From positions 1 through 7,308 of the forward strand of contig CALCJG010000171.1 of assembly GCA_937967705.1 (NCBI GenBank): DNA of 7,308 nucleotides. Reading direction: 5' to 3'. Made by a program: the position numbers and the translations under genes. Numbering within the stretch: position 1 is the first letter of the stretch; each line of letters starts with the position of its first letter. The notes under the pieces are model-generated. The model had not been told where the DNA came from. It did no database searches and was given only the letters and a program-made list of their open reading frames with translations. Positions 1-5,865 of this stretch are shown in pieces. Source of the DNA: an uncultured Spirochaetia bacterium. Lineage in GTDB: Bacteria > Spirochaetota > UBA4802 > JAGODF01.

Positions 1-270
1 CACAGGAAGCCGCCACAGGGTGGAGGCGACGGTGTTGATCCCCAGCAGGGTAAAGAGCAGGAAGAGCAGCGGGATCCACCAGATCCTGAGGAGATTGCCC
101 GCGCCGTAGCGGCCGAACCAGTCCTGCACCCGCATGCTGTTGAGGCTGTCATAAAAGCTGTAGTCCACCGTGGCGTAGAGGGAACCGGTGTACATCACCG
201 CAGCGATCGACAGGAGGAGCCAGAAGGCCGTCTGCAGGCCGGAGAGTATGTCCCAGATACGCTTCAGCAT
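1..270 (-). CDS. ResB/Ccs1-like protein, N-terminal 90 residues only (runs off the window)
   Basis: The frame opens with ATG at 270-268 and stays open for 90 codons to the window edge, so the C-terminal part is missing. It begins MLKRIWDILSGLQTAFWLLL and has two hydrophobic stretches, roughly residues 11-29 and 69-85. The second, rich in Trp and Leu (LLRIWWIPLLFLLFTLLGIN), resembles the second membrane segment of ResB/Ccs1, where a short periplasmic turn separates two early helices. ResB with CcsA forms the System II heme export and cytochrome c synthase complex in the inner membrane. The gene lies 1 bp after the ccsA-like stop codon and has a near-perfect Shine-Dalgarno, so the two are almost certainly translated together. 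Because the ccsA partner is divergent, the pair may handle heme or another tetrapyrrole for something other than general cytochrome c assembly. That is inference. Confidence 0.75.
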   Translation of the reverse strand, partial: MLKRIWDILSGLQTAFWLLLSIAAVMYTGSLYATVDYSFYDSLNSMRVQDWFGRYGAGNLLRIWWIPLLFLLFTLLGINTVASTLWRLPV

Positions 271-271
271 C

Positions 272-1021
272 TCACTCACCTCCTATGCGGGGGAAATTCA
301 TCTCATGGATATAGGAGCCGAAGCTGCAGAGCATCACCACGAAAAAACCCGCCACCGCGTACCAGGATCGGCGTTTCCCGCCCCATCGGGGCATGAAGCG
401 GAGATGAAGATAGGCGGCGTAATAGCACCAGATGACCGCGGATTGAAGATGCCGTGAACCCCAGCGGAAGGTGCCGGCCCAGCCCTGATAGGCCCACACG
501 GCGCCCACCACCTGAGAGAGGCTGTAGAAGAGGAAACCCCAGATCAGGAGGGAGTGAAACCGGCCGCCGGTATCGTCCTTCCTGATATCCAGCAGGGCGT
601 ACCAGCCCGCCAGGAAGAAACAGGCGTGACCCGCCACCTCAGAGAGGAAGAAGCCCTGGGCCCAGGGAGTCAGCTTGTTGGGCGTGGGGGGGATGATCCC
701 CTTTGGATAGACCAGGGCGAAGACGGCAAACAGGCAGACGAGAATGACCCCGGACTCCCAGGAGCGCGTCCGGTCCCCGGCAAGGGAGAGAATGAGAACC
801 GCCGCCGCCAGGGCCCAGGGAAGCAGAAAAACGTTCTCGAAGATGCCGTTGGGCAGAAAGATGCCCGCAGTCCAGCCCCGAGATACGAGGAACACCGCAT
901 GCAGCACAATACCTGCCCCCAGCAGGACCAGGCAGAGGACCCGCTTCCTGAGTATAAACAGGAATTCCGCCAGCATATAGCAACAGACGGCCGCGGCGAG
1001 AAAAAGAGAAAAGCTGCTCAT
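272..1021 (-). CDS. Divergent CcsA/CcsB-family (WWD domain) heme-handling membrane protein
   Basis: 249 residues with about eight hydrophobic segments, somewhat short for CcsA. The family moves heme across the inner membrane and presents it at a Trp-rich WWD domain. Here residues 173-208 align with that region: VGAVWAYQGWAG, then W187, then AVIWCYYAAYLHLRF. Candidate heme-ligand histidines are H41, H132 (in GHACFFLAGW) and H206 (in YLHLRF), matching the usual spacing by eye. The core motif is degenerate: where typical members read W-G-x-x-W-x-W-D-P-K-E, this one has F185 for the second Trp of that string and G188 for the Asp, followed by SRH. The start is ATG at 1021 with AAGGGGT upstream. 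It begins 41 bp after the SUOX-repeat gene and its stop is 1 bp from the resB-like start. The family call is fairly secure; a role in ordinary cytochrome c maturation is not. Confidence 0.82.
   Translation of the reverse strand: MSSFSLFLAAAVCCYMLAEFLFILRKRVLCLVLLGAGIVLHAVFLVSRGWTAGIFLPNGIFENVFLLPWALAAAVLILSLAGDRTRSWESGVILVCLFAVFALVYPKGIIPPTPNKLTPWAQGFFLSEVAGHACFFLAGWYALLDIRKDDTGGRFHSLLIWGFLFYSLSQVVGAVWAYQGWAGTFRWGSRHLQSAVIWCYYAAYLHLRFMPRWGGKRRSWYAVAGFFVVMLCSFGSYIHEMNFPRIGGE
276..284 (-). promoter_or_regulatory. Shine-Dalgarno for the ResB-like gene, inside the ccsA end
   Basis: On the minus strand AGGAGGTGA ends 5 nt before the ATG at 270. It lies within the last codons of the ccsA-like gene, whose TGA is at 274-272. 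This supports the chosen resB start and indicates translational coupling. Confidence 0.8.
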
Positions 1022-1062
1022 GACACACCCCTTACGTTACCGGCGGGTCAACGGCCCCGCCT

Positions 1063-2139
1063 TCATATCTTGTCCAGCACCACGATGTGAGTCAGACCCC
1101 AGACGTCGCGGTCCACGAAGTAATCCCCCCGGGGTCCCAGCATCATCCCGTTGGGCAGTTTTTTACCGTCCAGTTTTTCCGCCAGCATCATCTTCTCGCC
1201 GTTATCGGAGTTGAAGATTTCCCTGCCCGAGAAAAGGACCCGGTAGCCGTCGCAGGCCACGAAGAGATAGTACTGATCCTCGCCGCAGCCGGGAAAGTTC
1301 TTCCTCAGCAGGGAGACCAGGTTGTATCCCTCCGCCGTGGAAATCCCCTTGTATCCCATTCCATGGCCCACGCGGATCCAGCGGGTCGGCCGGCACCGCT
1401 CAACGCCGGCGGTAATCAGGAGACGACCCTGTTCCTTCCAGAGACACATCACCCCCGAAGAGGAGCATTTTTTGCCCTTGACCGTTTTCGGCAGATCCCT
1501 GTGGGGAACCTCCGGATCCCTCAGGGTGATCTTTACCACGTCGTCCAGATAGCGCTTGTCGTCCCGGTCGGCGGGGCAGATCAGCCGCAGTCCCTTGAGA
1601 TTTTCCCTGTAGACGTTTTTGTCATAGGTCTTGCTGGCCTTCTCGTTGGAGGGGAGGAGCTGGCGGCGGCTGTAGGCCAGGGTCAGCGGTGTGCGGTCGT
1701 CCACCATGAGGATCTCCCCGTAACTGTAATGGACTTGCTTCCCGTTGGAGGAGGTAAAGGTGACGATCATGTCCAGCGGTTTGTCGAAAGCGGCGGTTTC
1801 CGGCTTCTTCGGCGCCACCCCCTCCAGGATGTTGTAGACCGGTATGCCGGCGTAAATGTAGGTCCCCTGAAACTTCCCCTCCGGGGAGACCTCCTGAGTG
1901 CGGAGCCGCGAGTTGGCCAGCGCCCTCAGGGCATCGCCGCTGAACTCATAGGTGCGCTTGGTAAGCCCGTCCACGGTAAGGCGCACCCCCGGGGGAACAT
2001 CCTCCGCCAGCGCCAGCGGCGTGGCGCCGGTAACCGCCATGATGGAAACGTAATTCTTCGGATAGAAAACCTTATAAAACACGAAGCCCAGAAGCAGAAC
2101 CAGGGCCCCGGCTATGATCAGTATTTTTTTATTGCTCAT
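1063..2139 (-). CDS. Membrane-anchored protein with two tandem sulfite-oxidase-fold (molybdopterin-binding-like) repeats
   Basis: 358 residues from the ATG at 2139. This start has GAGG 6 nt upstream; an in-frame ATG at 2157 has no such site. MSNKK then a hydrophobic stretch (about 6-25) suggest an N-terminal anchor with the body in the periplasm. Repeat 1 (about 53-208) opens VRLTVDGLTKRTYEFSG and closes GLRLICPADRDDKRYLDDVV. Repeat 2 (about 239-356) carries GHGMGYKG (258-265), CDGYRVLFSGRE (296-307) and GDYFVDRDVWGLTHIVV (338-354). These are the strand patterns of the oxidoreductase molybdopterin-binding (SUOX) family: LxVxGL, GVPL-like, DGYR, and PGD..DR..xxIxV. The Cys that ligates Mo in true enzymes is not seen at the expected place in repeat 1. 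Cysteines cluster instead at 225, 232, 249, 285 and 296. The gene is first in a run with ccsA- and resB-like genes. Catalysis is doubtful; ligand binding is more likely. Confidence 0.72.
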   Translation of the reverse strand: MSNKKILIIAGALVLLLGFVFYKVFYPKNYVSIMAVTGATPLALAEDVPPGVRLTVDGLTKRTYEFSGDALRALANSRLRTQEVSPEGKFQGTYIYAGIPVYNILEGVAPKKPETAAFDKPLDMIVTFTSSNGKQVHYSYGEILMVDDRTPLTLAYSRRQLLPSNEKASKTYDKNVYRENLKGLRLICPADRDDKRYLDDVVKITLRDPEVPHRDLPKTVKGKKCSSSGVMCLWKEQGRLLITAGVERCRPTRWIRVGHGMGYKGISTAEGYNLVSLLRKNFPGCGEDQYYLFVACDGYRVLFSGREIFNSDNGEKMMLAEKLDGKKLPNGMMLGPRGDYFVDRDVWGLTHIVVLDKI

Positions 2140-2145
2140 CCTCGA

Positions 2146-2152
2146 CCTCTTT
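2146..2152 (-). promoter_or_regulatory. Ribosome binding site deciding the SUOX-repeat start
   Basis: AAAGAGG on the minus strand lies 6 nt before the ATG at 2139-2137. It is also inside the reading frame that would start at 2157, which lacks its own site. This favours the 2139 start. Confidence 0.6.
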
Positions 2153-2172
2153 CTCATCTATATAATCGTCAT

Positions 2173-2253
2173 TTAAGGGGGGGTGATGTCCCGTAAAGCG
2201 TTTTCCCTGCATCGCCCGGTCAACACCCTCCTGCTGCCGCATTCCGGCCCCAT
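2173..2253 (-). CDS. Possible 26-residue leader ORF ahead of the SUOX-repeat gene (speculative)
   Basis: ATG at 2253 is preceded by GAGGAAGGAGGC and the frame reads 26 codons to a TAA at 2175-2173, ending 33 bp before the SUOX-repeat start. The product begins MGPECGSRRVLTGRC, is Arg-rich, has two Cys and matches nothing I recognise. The purine-rich stretch is a convincing Shine-Dalgarno, although AGGAGG itself is only 1 nt from the ATG and the usable pairing would be the upstream GAGGA. It may be a translated leader peptide or chance. No convincing promoter was found between this ORF and the terminator at 2273, so the operon may depend on readthrough or on a promoter I cannot recognise. Confidence 0.25.
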   Translation of the reverse strand: MGPECGSRRVLTGRCRENALRDITPP

Positions 2254-2272
2254 GCCTCCTTCCTCTTTCAGT

Positions 2273-2308
2273 AAAAAAAACTCTGACCCCCGGAGAAAGG
2301 GGTCAGAG
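2273..2308 (-). terminator. Rho-independent terminator of the TonB receptor gene
   Basis: On the minus strand, CTCTGACCCC (2308-2299), an 8-nt loop, and GGGGTCAGAG (2290-2281) form a perfect 10-bp stem followed directly by eight T (2280-2273). It lies 45 bp after the receptor stop codon. The stem arm is the same 10-mer found as single copies at 5483-5492 and 5655-5664. Confidence 0.93.
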
Positions 2309-2353
2309 CTGTTTATGAACTCATCAACTCTCTGGCAGGAGAGAGGTCATGAT

Positions 2354-4759
2354 TTACAGTTTGGCGCTGCCGCCGAAATAGAACATACGGCCGGGTCCCG
2401 GGTTGAAGGGATCGGCGTTGTAATCGTCCATGATGTTCTTGCACATCCCGTATACCTCGAAGTTCTCCATGAACTTCTGGGAGATCTTGATGTTGAGCAT
2501 CAGCGGGTTGTGGAGCTGCACGGCTTTGTAGTACTGAGTGGAGTAGGGCTCATCAACCGTAGTTTGCGGCCGAGAACCCTGGGTGTATCTAATCTGATTC
2601 CGGGTATACTGGCCCCAGAAGTTCAGTGCTGTCTTGGAAACAAAGGTCATCTTGAAGTCCAGAATGTAGGTGTGTCGGGGTGTGTCCTCGAAGCGGTCGC
2701 CTTTGTACACGGTGGAGGAATCGTCCACCTTTTCTTTACTGTAGCAGTACGAGGCTGTTACCATCATATCGAAGAGATTGGCTATCTTATCCGTCTTTAC
2801 ACTCAAAGAAGTTTCAGCTCCCGCAACCTCCACCTTGTCCGCATTGGTATAATATTTATCTGCAAGTTCCGCAATAAATACGGATTCTATCTTGTCTTTA
2901 AATTTGGTGTAGAAACCGTCCGTACGCCAGACAAGGGCACTGTCAAAAAACATGAGATCATAACCCAGGTTGGCATTATAGGACCGCTCCGGTTTGATCT
3001 TCGTCGAATCATCCTTCGCATCATCGGTAATATCCTTGTATGCAGCAAGGGTAGGGAACTTTGTCTTGGCAGAAAAAGCGGATCGTACTTTTAACAGATC
3101 CTTGATGGCATCATAGACAATCCCGAAGACCGGGTTGAAGGAATCGCGAGTTCCCCAGATTGTGGACCTATCCTTGGCCACATATCGATCAGTCAGTTCA
3201 TAACTTGAATTGCTGTCCCTATTTTTAAACTCCCTGAAATTTTGTGCGTCATAGGAGATCCCTGCCGTAATATTTAAAACATCCAGCAGTTTCATCTCGT
3301 CTTCCACTGCCAGAGTCAAGAAATCTGCGGACATTTCCTTAACCGTGTACTTGCTGTCACCATGAACGGCATAGACATTGGGAGATTTCTCCGCAGAAAC
3401 AGCCTCTTCCTCTTCCTTATGTGTGTCTCGACGGTACATGAAGGCCATGGACAGCTTGTTCCATTTGGCTATTTTATACGACGGCAGAGCTTTAAACCCA
3501 ACCGATTCCTCCGTCCAGGTGCTGACATAGGGATCTGTCGCCCAAGGTGTCATGAAAGTTGAAATTGAGGGCGGGAACAGGCCGTAAGTGTTATCCTGAT
3601 CGATATATCCCTCCAGGTTGGTTTTCTGAAGAACATAATGCAGGCTTGTTTTCAAGGTCAAATCGCCCCACTGACCCCGGAAATAGGGGGAAACCATAAA
3701 GTCGATCTTTTCCGGCCAGTAAAAAGCCCGGTTAACGAATGCCCCATTTCTTCCGTCTTTCAACACGTTTTTATTTCCTGAAAAATTGGGATCTGACCAT
3801 TTCATTGTCTGGTCATCATAGGAACTAAAGAAATTGGCGGTATAGGAGCTGGCTCTCTGCTTGTTGTGGAAATAGGAGGAGGAAACACCCACCTCGGTCT
3901 TTTCGGTGATGTTGTATCCCAGCTTACCTGCGACCTGATATTTCTGATATTCCGTATGGCCCCATTTGCCGTCTTCATCAATGTAAGTCCTTACGGCTTT
4001 CAGATTGTTGTAAAAATCTTCATAGGTTTTTCCATACAGATCATAGCGGACGAACTTATCGAACCACTTTCTTCTTTCCGCACTGTCCAGTTTCTTCGAT
4101 GGCTTATATCCGTCGGAATTCATATAGGTGGCGGTGATCCAGTAGTAGAAGTTTCCTATGGGAGCCCCATTGGCCACGTTCATATAATAATTGTTGTACT
4201 GGCCGTATTCCGCGTTGGCCTCGGCAAAGAGCTTTTCGGGTTTCTGGGTGATCACGTTGACCACACCCATGGCGCTATTGGCGCCGTAAAGGGCCGATGA
4301 AACCCCTTTATTGACAACAATTTTCGACACGTTCATAACCGGTATCTGGGAGATATCCACCGAGGATTCGTACACGTCGTTGATCGGAATACCGTCGATG
4401 AGTATGGCCACCCGGTCCTGATCAAAACCCCGGATGTTGAACCTCGTTCCTCCTTTACGGCTTGTATAGACATTGACCCCGGGAACCAGGGACAGGGCAT
4501 CCCCCAGCGTCTTGTCGCTGCGGGCTCTGATATCCTTACCCTCGATCTCCATGGTGGTACCCGCGTCTTCGATGTTGGCAATGGAGCGGTCTTTTACGAC
4601 GATCTCCCCCATCTCGAAAGCCGAGGTCTCTTTTTTCTTGGTAACTTCTTCCTTTTCCGCCGGTTTGGCAAGGTCCGCCTTGGGCGCTTCCTGAGCGAAG
4701 ACGGAGGTTAATGCCACGGAAAGGAAGAGAAGAAACAATAATAGTCCGAATTTTTTCAT
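2354..4759 (-). CDS. TonB-dependent outer-membrane receptor
   Basis: 801 residues from the ATG at 4759, a typical receptor length. AGGAGG 4 nt upstream and a classic signal peptide (MKKFGLLLFLLFLSVALTSV, cleavage near VFA-QE at 22/23) fix this start over an in-frame ATG 32 codons earlier. After a Lys/Glu-rich linker (25-46) comes a TonB-box-like segment, EIVVKDR (52-58). The plug domain (about 65-172) has DALSLVPGVNVYTSRKGG and IRGFDQDRVAILIDGIPIND, the usual receptor signature. The rest is a beta barrel with alternating aromatic strands, ending RMFYFGGSAKL rather than with the common terminal Phe. Such receptors import ligands such as siderophores, cobalamin or heme with energy from TonB/ExbBD, which are not in this window. 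Ligand specificity cannot be read from sequence. The plug is GC-rich while much of the barrel is AT-richer. The gene has its own promoter region and terminator. Confidence 0.95.
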   Translation of the reverse strand: MKKFGLLLFLLFLSVALTSVFAQEAPKADLAKPAEKEEVTKKKETSAFEMGEIVVKDRSIANIEDAGTTMEIEGKDIRARSDKTLGDALSLVPGVNVYTSRKGGTRFNIRGFDQDRVAILIDGIPINDVYESSVDISQIPVMNVSKIVVNKGVSSALYGANSAMGVVNVITQKPEKLFAEANAEYGQYNNYYMNVANGAPIGNFYYWITATYMNSDGYKPSKKLDSAERRKWFDKFVRYDLYGKTYEDFYNNLKAVRTYIDEDGKWGHTEYQKYQVAGKLGYNITEKTEVGVSSSYFHNKQRASSYTANFFSSYDDQTMKWSDPNFSGNKNVLKDGRNGAFVNRAFYWPEKIDFMVSPYFRGQWGDLTLKTSLHYVLQKTNLEGYIDQDNTYGLFPPSISTFMTPWATDPYVSTWTEESVGFKALPSYKIAKWNKLSMAFMYRRDTHKEEEEAVSAEKSPNVYAVHGDSKYTVKEMSADFLTLAVEDEMKLLDVLNITAGISYDAQNFREFKNRDSNSSYELTDRYVAKDRSTIWGTRDSFNPVFGIVYDAIKDLLKVRSAFSAKTKFPTLAAYKDITDDAKDDSTKIKPERSYNANLGYDLMFFDSALVWRTDGFYTKFKDKIESVFIAELADKYYTNADKVEVAGAETSLSVKTDKIANLFDMMVTASYCYSKEKVDDSSTVYKGDRFEDTPRHTYILDFKMTFVSKTALNFWGQYTRNQIRYTQGSRPQTTVDEPYSTQYYKAVQLHNPLMLNIKISQKFMENFEVYGMCKNIMDDYNADPFNPGPGRMFYFGGSAKL

Positions 4760-4763
4760 GACT

Positions 4764-4769
4764 CCTCCT
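4764..4769 (-). promoter_or_regulatory. Shine-Dalgarno of the TonB receptor
   Basis: AGGAGG on the minus strand, 4 nt before the ATG at 4759. Together with the signal peptide it selects this start. Confidence 0.8.
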
Positions 4770-4870
4770 GAATGCATAAGTATTGTATATAACTTCCCGC
4801 ACCCGGAGGAAATGGATATGCCGATGCAACAGTGGATAATATGTTGAAGAGCCACCCTTCCAGTTTTCCG

Positions 4871-4894
4871 GGAAACGGTTCCGTTTCCAGAACC
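4871..4894 (-). promoter_or_regulatory. Structured segment of the receptor leader with two alternative hairpins
   Basis: On the minus strand, 4894-4877 reads GGTTCTG-GAAA-CGGAACC: a 7-bp stem (one G-T pair) capped by a GNRA-type tetraloop. The overlapping segment 4888-4871 reads GGAAACGG-AA-CCGTTTCC, an 8-bp perfect inverted repeat with a 2-nt centre, too tight to form fully as RNA but good as a DNA operator or a cruciform. The two cannot form together. The surrounding leader (about 4871-4920) is markedly GC-rich, within a 5' leader of roughly 225 nt if the promoter at 4992-5019 is right. I could not match it to the cobalamin or TPP riboswitch core sequences I know. A molybdenum-cofactor (Moco) riboswitch cannot be judged by eye. 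Confidence 0.4.
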
Positions 4895-4991
4895 GCCGCA
4901 GCGCCCGCCCTCCCATGGCCTACAGCTTTAGAGAAGAGCGGATGGGGATAAATAACCTCTGTAAATCATACCCCAGTTCTGTCAAATAATA

Positions 4992-5019
4992 ATTATACGA
5001 ATTCGTAAATATTTGTAAT
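4992..5019 (-). promoter_or_regulatory. Putative sigma-70 promoter of the TonB receptor
   Basis: Minus-strand -35 ATTACA (5019-5014, 4 of 6 to consensus), 16-bp spacer, and a perfect -10 TATAAT (4997-4992). This predicts a start near 4985 and a leader of about 225 nt. An alternative is a perfect TTGACA at 4985-4980, but only a poor -10 (TACAGA, 4963-4958) lies at the right distance. Confidence 0.5.
4996..5007. promoter_or_regulatory. 12-bp perfect palindrome, candidate operator over the receptor promoter
   Basis: TACGAATTCGTA is self-complementary and lies in an AT-rich stretch. It overlaps the first two bases of the predicted receptor -10 and fills most of the spacer, a position where a bound repressor would block transcription. 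The binding protein is unknown. It does not resemble the Fur box or the E. coli ModE site as I know them. Confidence 0.45.
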
Positions 5020-5071
5020 TTCTGGTAACAGAGTGACAAAGGGTAATTTTTTTCATAGCTCCCGAAAAGCC

Positions 5072-5097
5072 GGTTTGGAAATTTTTTTCCTTAAACC
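5072..5097. repeat. Bulged inverted repeat between the two divergent promoters
   Basis: GGTTT-GGAAA, a TTTT loop, then TTTCC-TT-AAACC: two 5-bp stems interrupted by a 2-nt bulge. It sits 10 bp before the mop -35 and about 50 bp from the receptor -35. It could be a regulator site, or the terminator of a weak upstream transcript, but no T-run follows on either strand. Confidence 0.35.
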
Positions 5098-5107
5098 CAT
5101 CCCTTTA

Positions 5108-5136
5108 TGGACGGCCCGTATGAGAGCGGATATATT
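5108..5136 (+). promoter_or_regulatory. Putative sigma-70 promoter of mop
   Basis: -35 TGGACG (4 of 6), 17-bp spacer and -10 TATATT (5 of 6), predicting a transcript start near 5143 and a leader of about 36 nt before the ATG at 5179. GGGAGG at 5165-5170, 8 nt before the ATG, is the ribosome binding site. Confidence 0.5.
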
Positions 5137-5178
5137 AATGGCATAGAGTCCGTTTCAAAAGCAAGGGAGGGTAAAATC

Positions 5179-5388
5179 ATGAAAATCAGCGCCAGAAACG
5201 TCATCAAGGGAAAGGTTAAAAAGGTGGTCACGGGAGCCGTCAACGCGGAGGTGACGGTAGAGATCCCCGGAGGGACGGAGATCATCTCCATCATTACCAA
5301 CAGTTCCGTGGAGAGTCTGGGACTCAAAGCGGGTAGCGAGGTCTATACTGTCATCAAGGCCTCCAACGTCATGATCGCAGTGGACTAG
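5179..5388 (+). CDS. mop: Molbindin (Mop), single-domain molybdate/tungstate-binding protein
   Basis: 69 residues, the normal size for a single-domain molbindin, starting MKISARNVIKGKVKKVV. An in-frame ATG 24 codons upstream gives an unrelated extension and has no ribosome site, while GGGAGG precedes this one by 8 nt. The whole protein is one TOBE/Mop domain: SARNVIKGKV at the start, GAVNAEVTVEIPGG in the middle, SIITNSSVESLGLKAGSEV, and a C-terminal VIKASNVMIAVD. These are the hallmark Mop segments. Family members form hexamers that store oxyanions (molybdate or tungstate) in the cytoplasm and buffer supply for molybdenum-cofactor synthesis. The gene is divergent from the TonB receptor, with 419 bp between them, so shared control is possible. 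No modABC transporter is visible in this window. Confidence 0.95.
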   Translation: MKISARNVIKGKVKKVVTGAVNAEVTVEIPGGTEIISIITNSSVESLGLKAGSEVYTVIKASNVMIAVD

Positions 5389-5480
5389 TTATCCTCGACA
5401 GCGACGAGCCGCCGGGGCTTACCCCTCCGGAAGAGAGGGGGGAGGCGTTTGATGCCTTCTGCCGGGACGATGGGCCGGGA

Positions 5481-5493
5481 GGCTCTGACCCCT
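5481..5493 (+). repeat. Short dispersed repeat GGCTCTGACCCCT, copy 1
   Basis: This 13-mer recurs in the same orientation at 5653-5665, and its core CTCTGACCCC makes both arms of the receptor terminator (2281-2308). It may be a REP-like or rearrangement-associated motif; the family is unknown to me with certainty. Confidence 0.55.
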
Positions 5494-5551
5494 TATACCG
5501 ACTCGAATCTAAAGGGATTACAGCTTCTTCAACCGCATGCCCGGGAAAGAA

Positions 5552-5582
5552 TTGACATATCACAACAATAAGTTCACATTAT
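5552..5582 (+). promoter_or_regulatory. Weak promoter candidate upstream of the membrane-protein fragment
   Basis: A perfect -35 TTGACA (5552-5557) is followed after 19 bp by CATTAT (4 of 6 to the -10). The long spacer makes it doubtful. It points towards the fragment at 5704. Confidence 0.3.
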
Positions 5583-5632
5583 GCCCGTCCGATCGGTATT
5601 GAGGTGTTTCGGGCGGCGTTATCGCGCAGGTT

Positions 5633-5653
5633 CCGGGGTGCATCAAACCCCGG
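5633..5653. repeat. Hairpin CCGGGGT / ACCCCGG joined to repeat copy 2
   Basis: A 7-bp perfect inverted repeat with a 7-nt loop. Its right arm abuts and shares bases with the second GGCTCTGACCCCT copy. No T-run follows, so it is probably not a terminator; a REP-like hairpin is more plausible. Confidence 0.45.
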
Positions 5654-5665
5654 GCTCTGACCCCT
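5653..5665 (+). repeat. Short dispersed repeat GGCTCTGACCCCT, copy 2
   Basis: Identical to the copy at 5481-5493 over 13 bases and in the same orientation. It overlaps the end of the hairpin at 5633-5653. Confidence 0.55.
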
Positions 5666-5703
5666 CCTTCGAAAACCTGATCATTTACAGAACGGCAATA
5701 AAA

Positions 5704-5865
5704 GTGAAAAAGCCATATCTCATCCTCAACACCCTTGTCTGCCTCCTGTTTATCTGCCTCATGACCGCCTTCTGGGGTACTGTCTCCCTCATCTCCGTGA
5801 TCTATAGTCCGGGCGGCAATGTGGCCTTTCTCTGCATGAAGTGGTGGTTCCGATGCGTTCTCTGA
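5704..5865 (+). pseudogene. Truncated membrane-protein fragment, possibly a PlsC-type acyltransferase N-terminus
   Basis: From a GTG at 5704 the frame gives 53 residues beginning VKKPYLILNTLVCLLFICL and ending KWWFRCVL at a TGA. It has one long hydrophobic stretch (about 5-29) followed by YSPGGNVAFLCMKWWFRCVL. The pattern of a helix, a short S-x-x-G-N segment and then a Trp-containing amphipathic stretch is what precedes the catalytic domain in many bacterial 1-acylglycerol-phosphate acyltransferases. The catalytic HxxxxD domain is absent: the frame stops and the convergent methylase-fusion gene begins 34 bp later. The GTG start has no clear ribosome site; a longer frame reaches back to 5581 but reads through the repeat and looks non-coding. 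It could instead be a small membrane protein. I favour a decayed remnant. Confidence 0.4.

Larger units (their letters stand above)
5389..5703. other. Intergenic stretch with short repeats and hairpins, no gene recognised
   Basis: I see no supported coding region here. It holds two direct copies of GGCTCTGACCCCT 172 bp apart, a 7-bp hairpin at 5633-5654, a GCCCG/CGGGC pair (5583-5587 and 5610-5614) and a possible promoter at 5552-5582. The mop gene has no clear terminator: the best candidate, CCCCTC/GAGGGG at 5422-5440, lacks a T-run. Confidence 0.5.

Noticed and set aside
1087..2196. Long plus-strand frame of 369 codons opposite the SUOX-repeat gene
   Set aside because: The minus strand has a clear membrane anchor, repeats and family motifs. 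The plus frame shows none and is an antisense shadow in GC-rich DNA.
2183..3094. Long plus-strand frame of 303 codons opposite the receptor
   Set aside because: It lies antisense to the receptor gene, crosses the receptor terminator and has no recognisable domain or ribosome site. It is a shadow of the real gene.
4760..4985. Cobalamin riboswitch in the receptor leader
   Set aside because: The CCACTG stretch near 4833 looked suggestive, but the B12-box sequence (GCCAGGAGACC type) is absent.
5124..5140. ModE-like half-site around the mop -10
   Set aside because: CGGATATATT needs an inserted base to fit the E. coli half-site and no second arm is seen.
5138..5156. TGGCAT motif resembling a sigma-54 -24 element ahead of mop
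   Set aside because: The paired GC of the -12 element is not at the required 10-bp distance.
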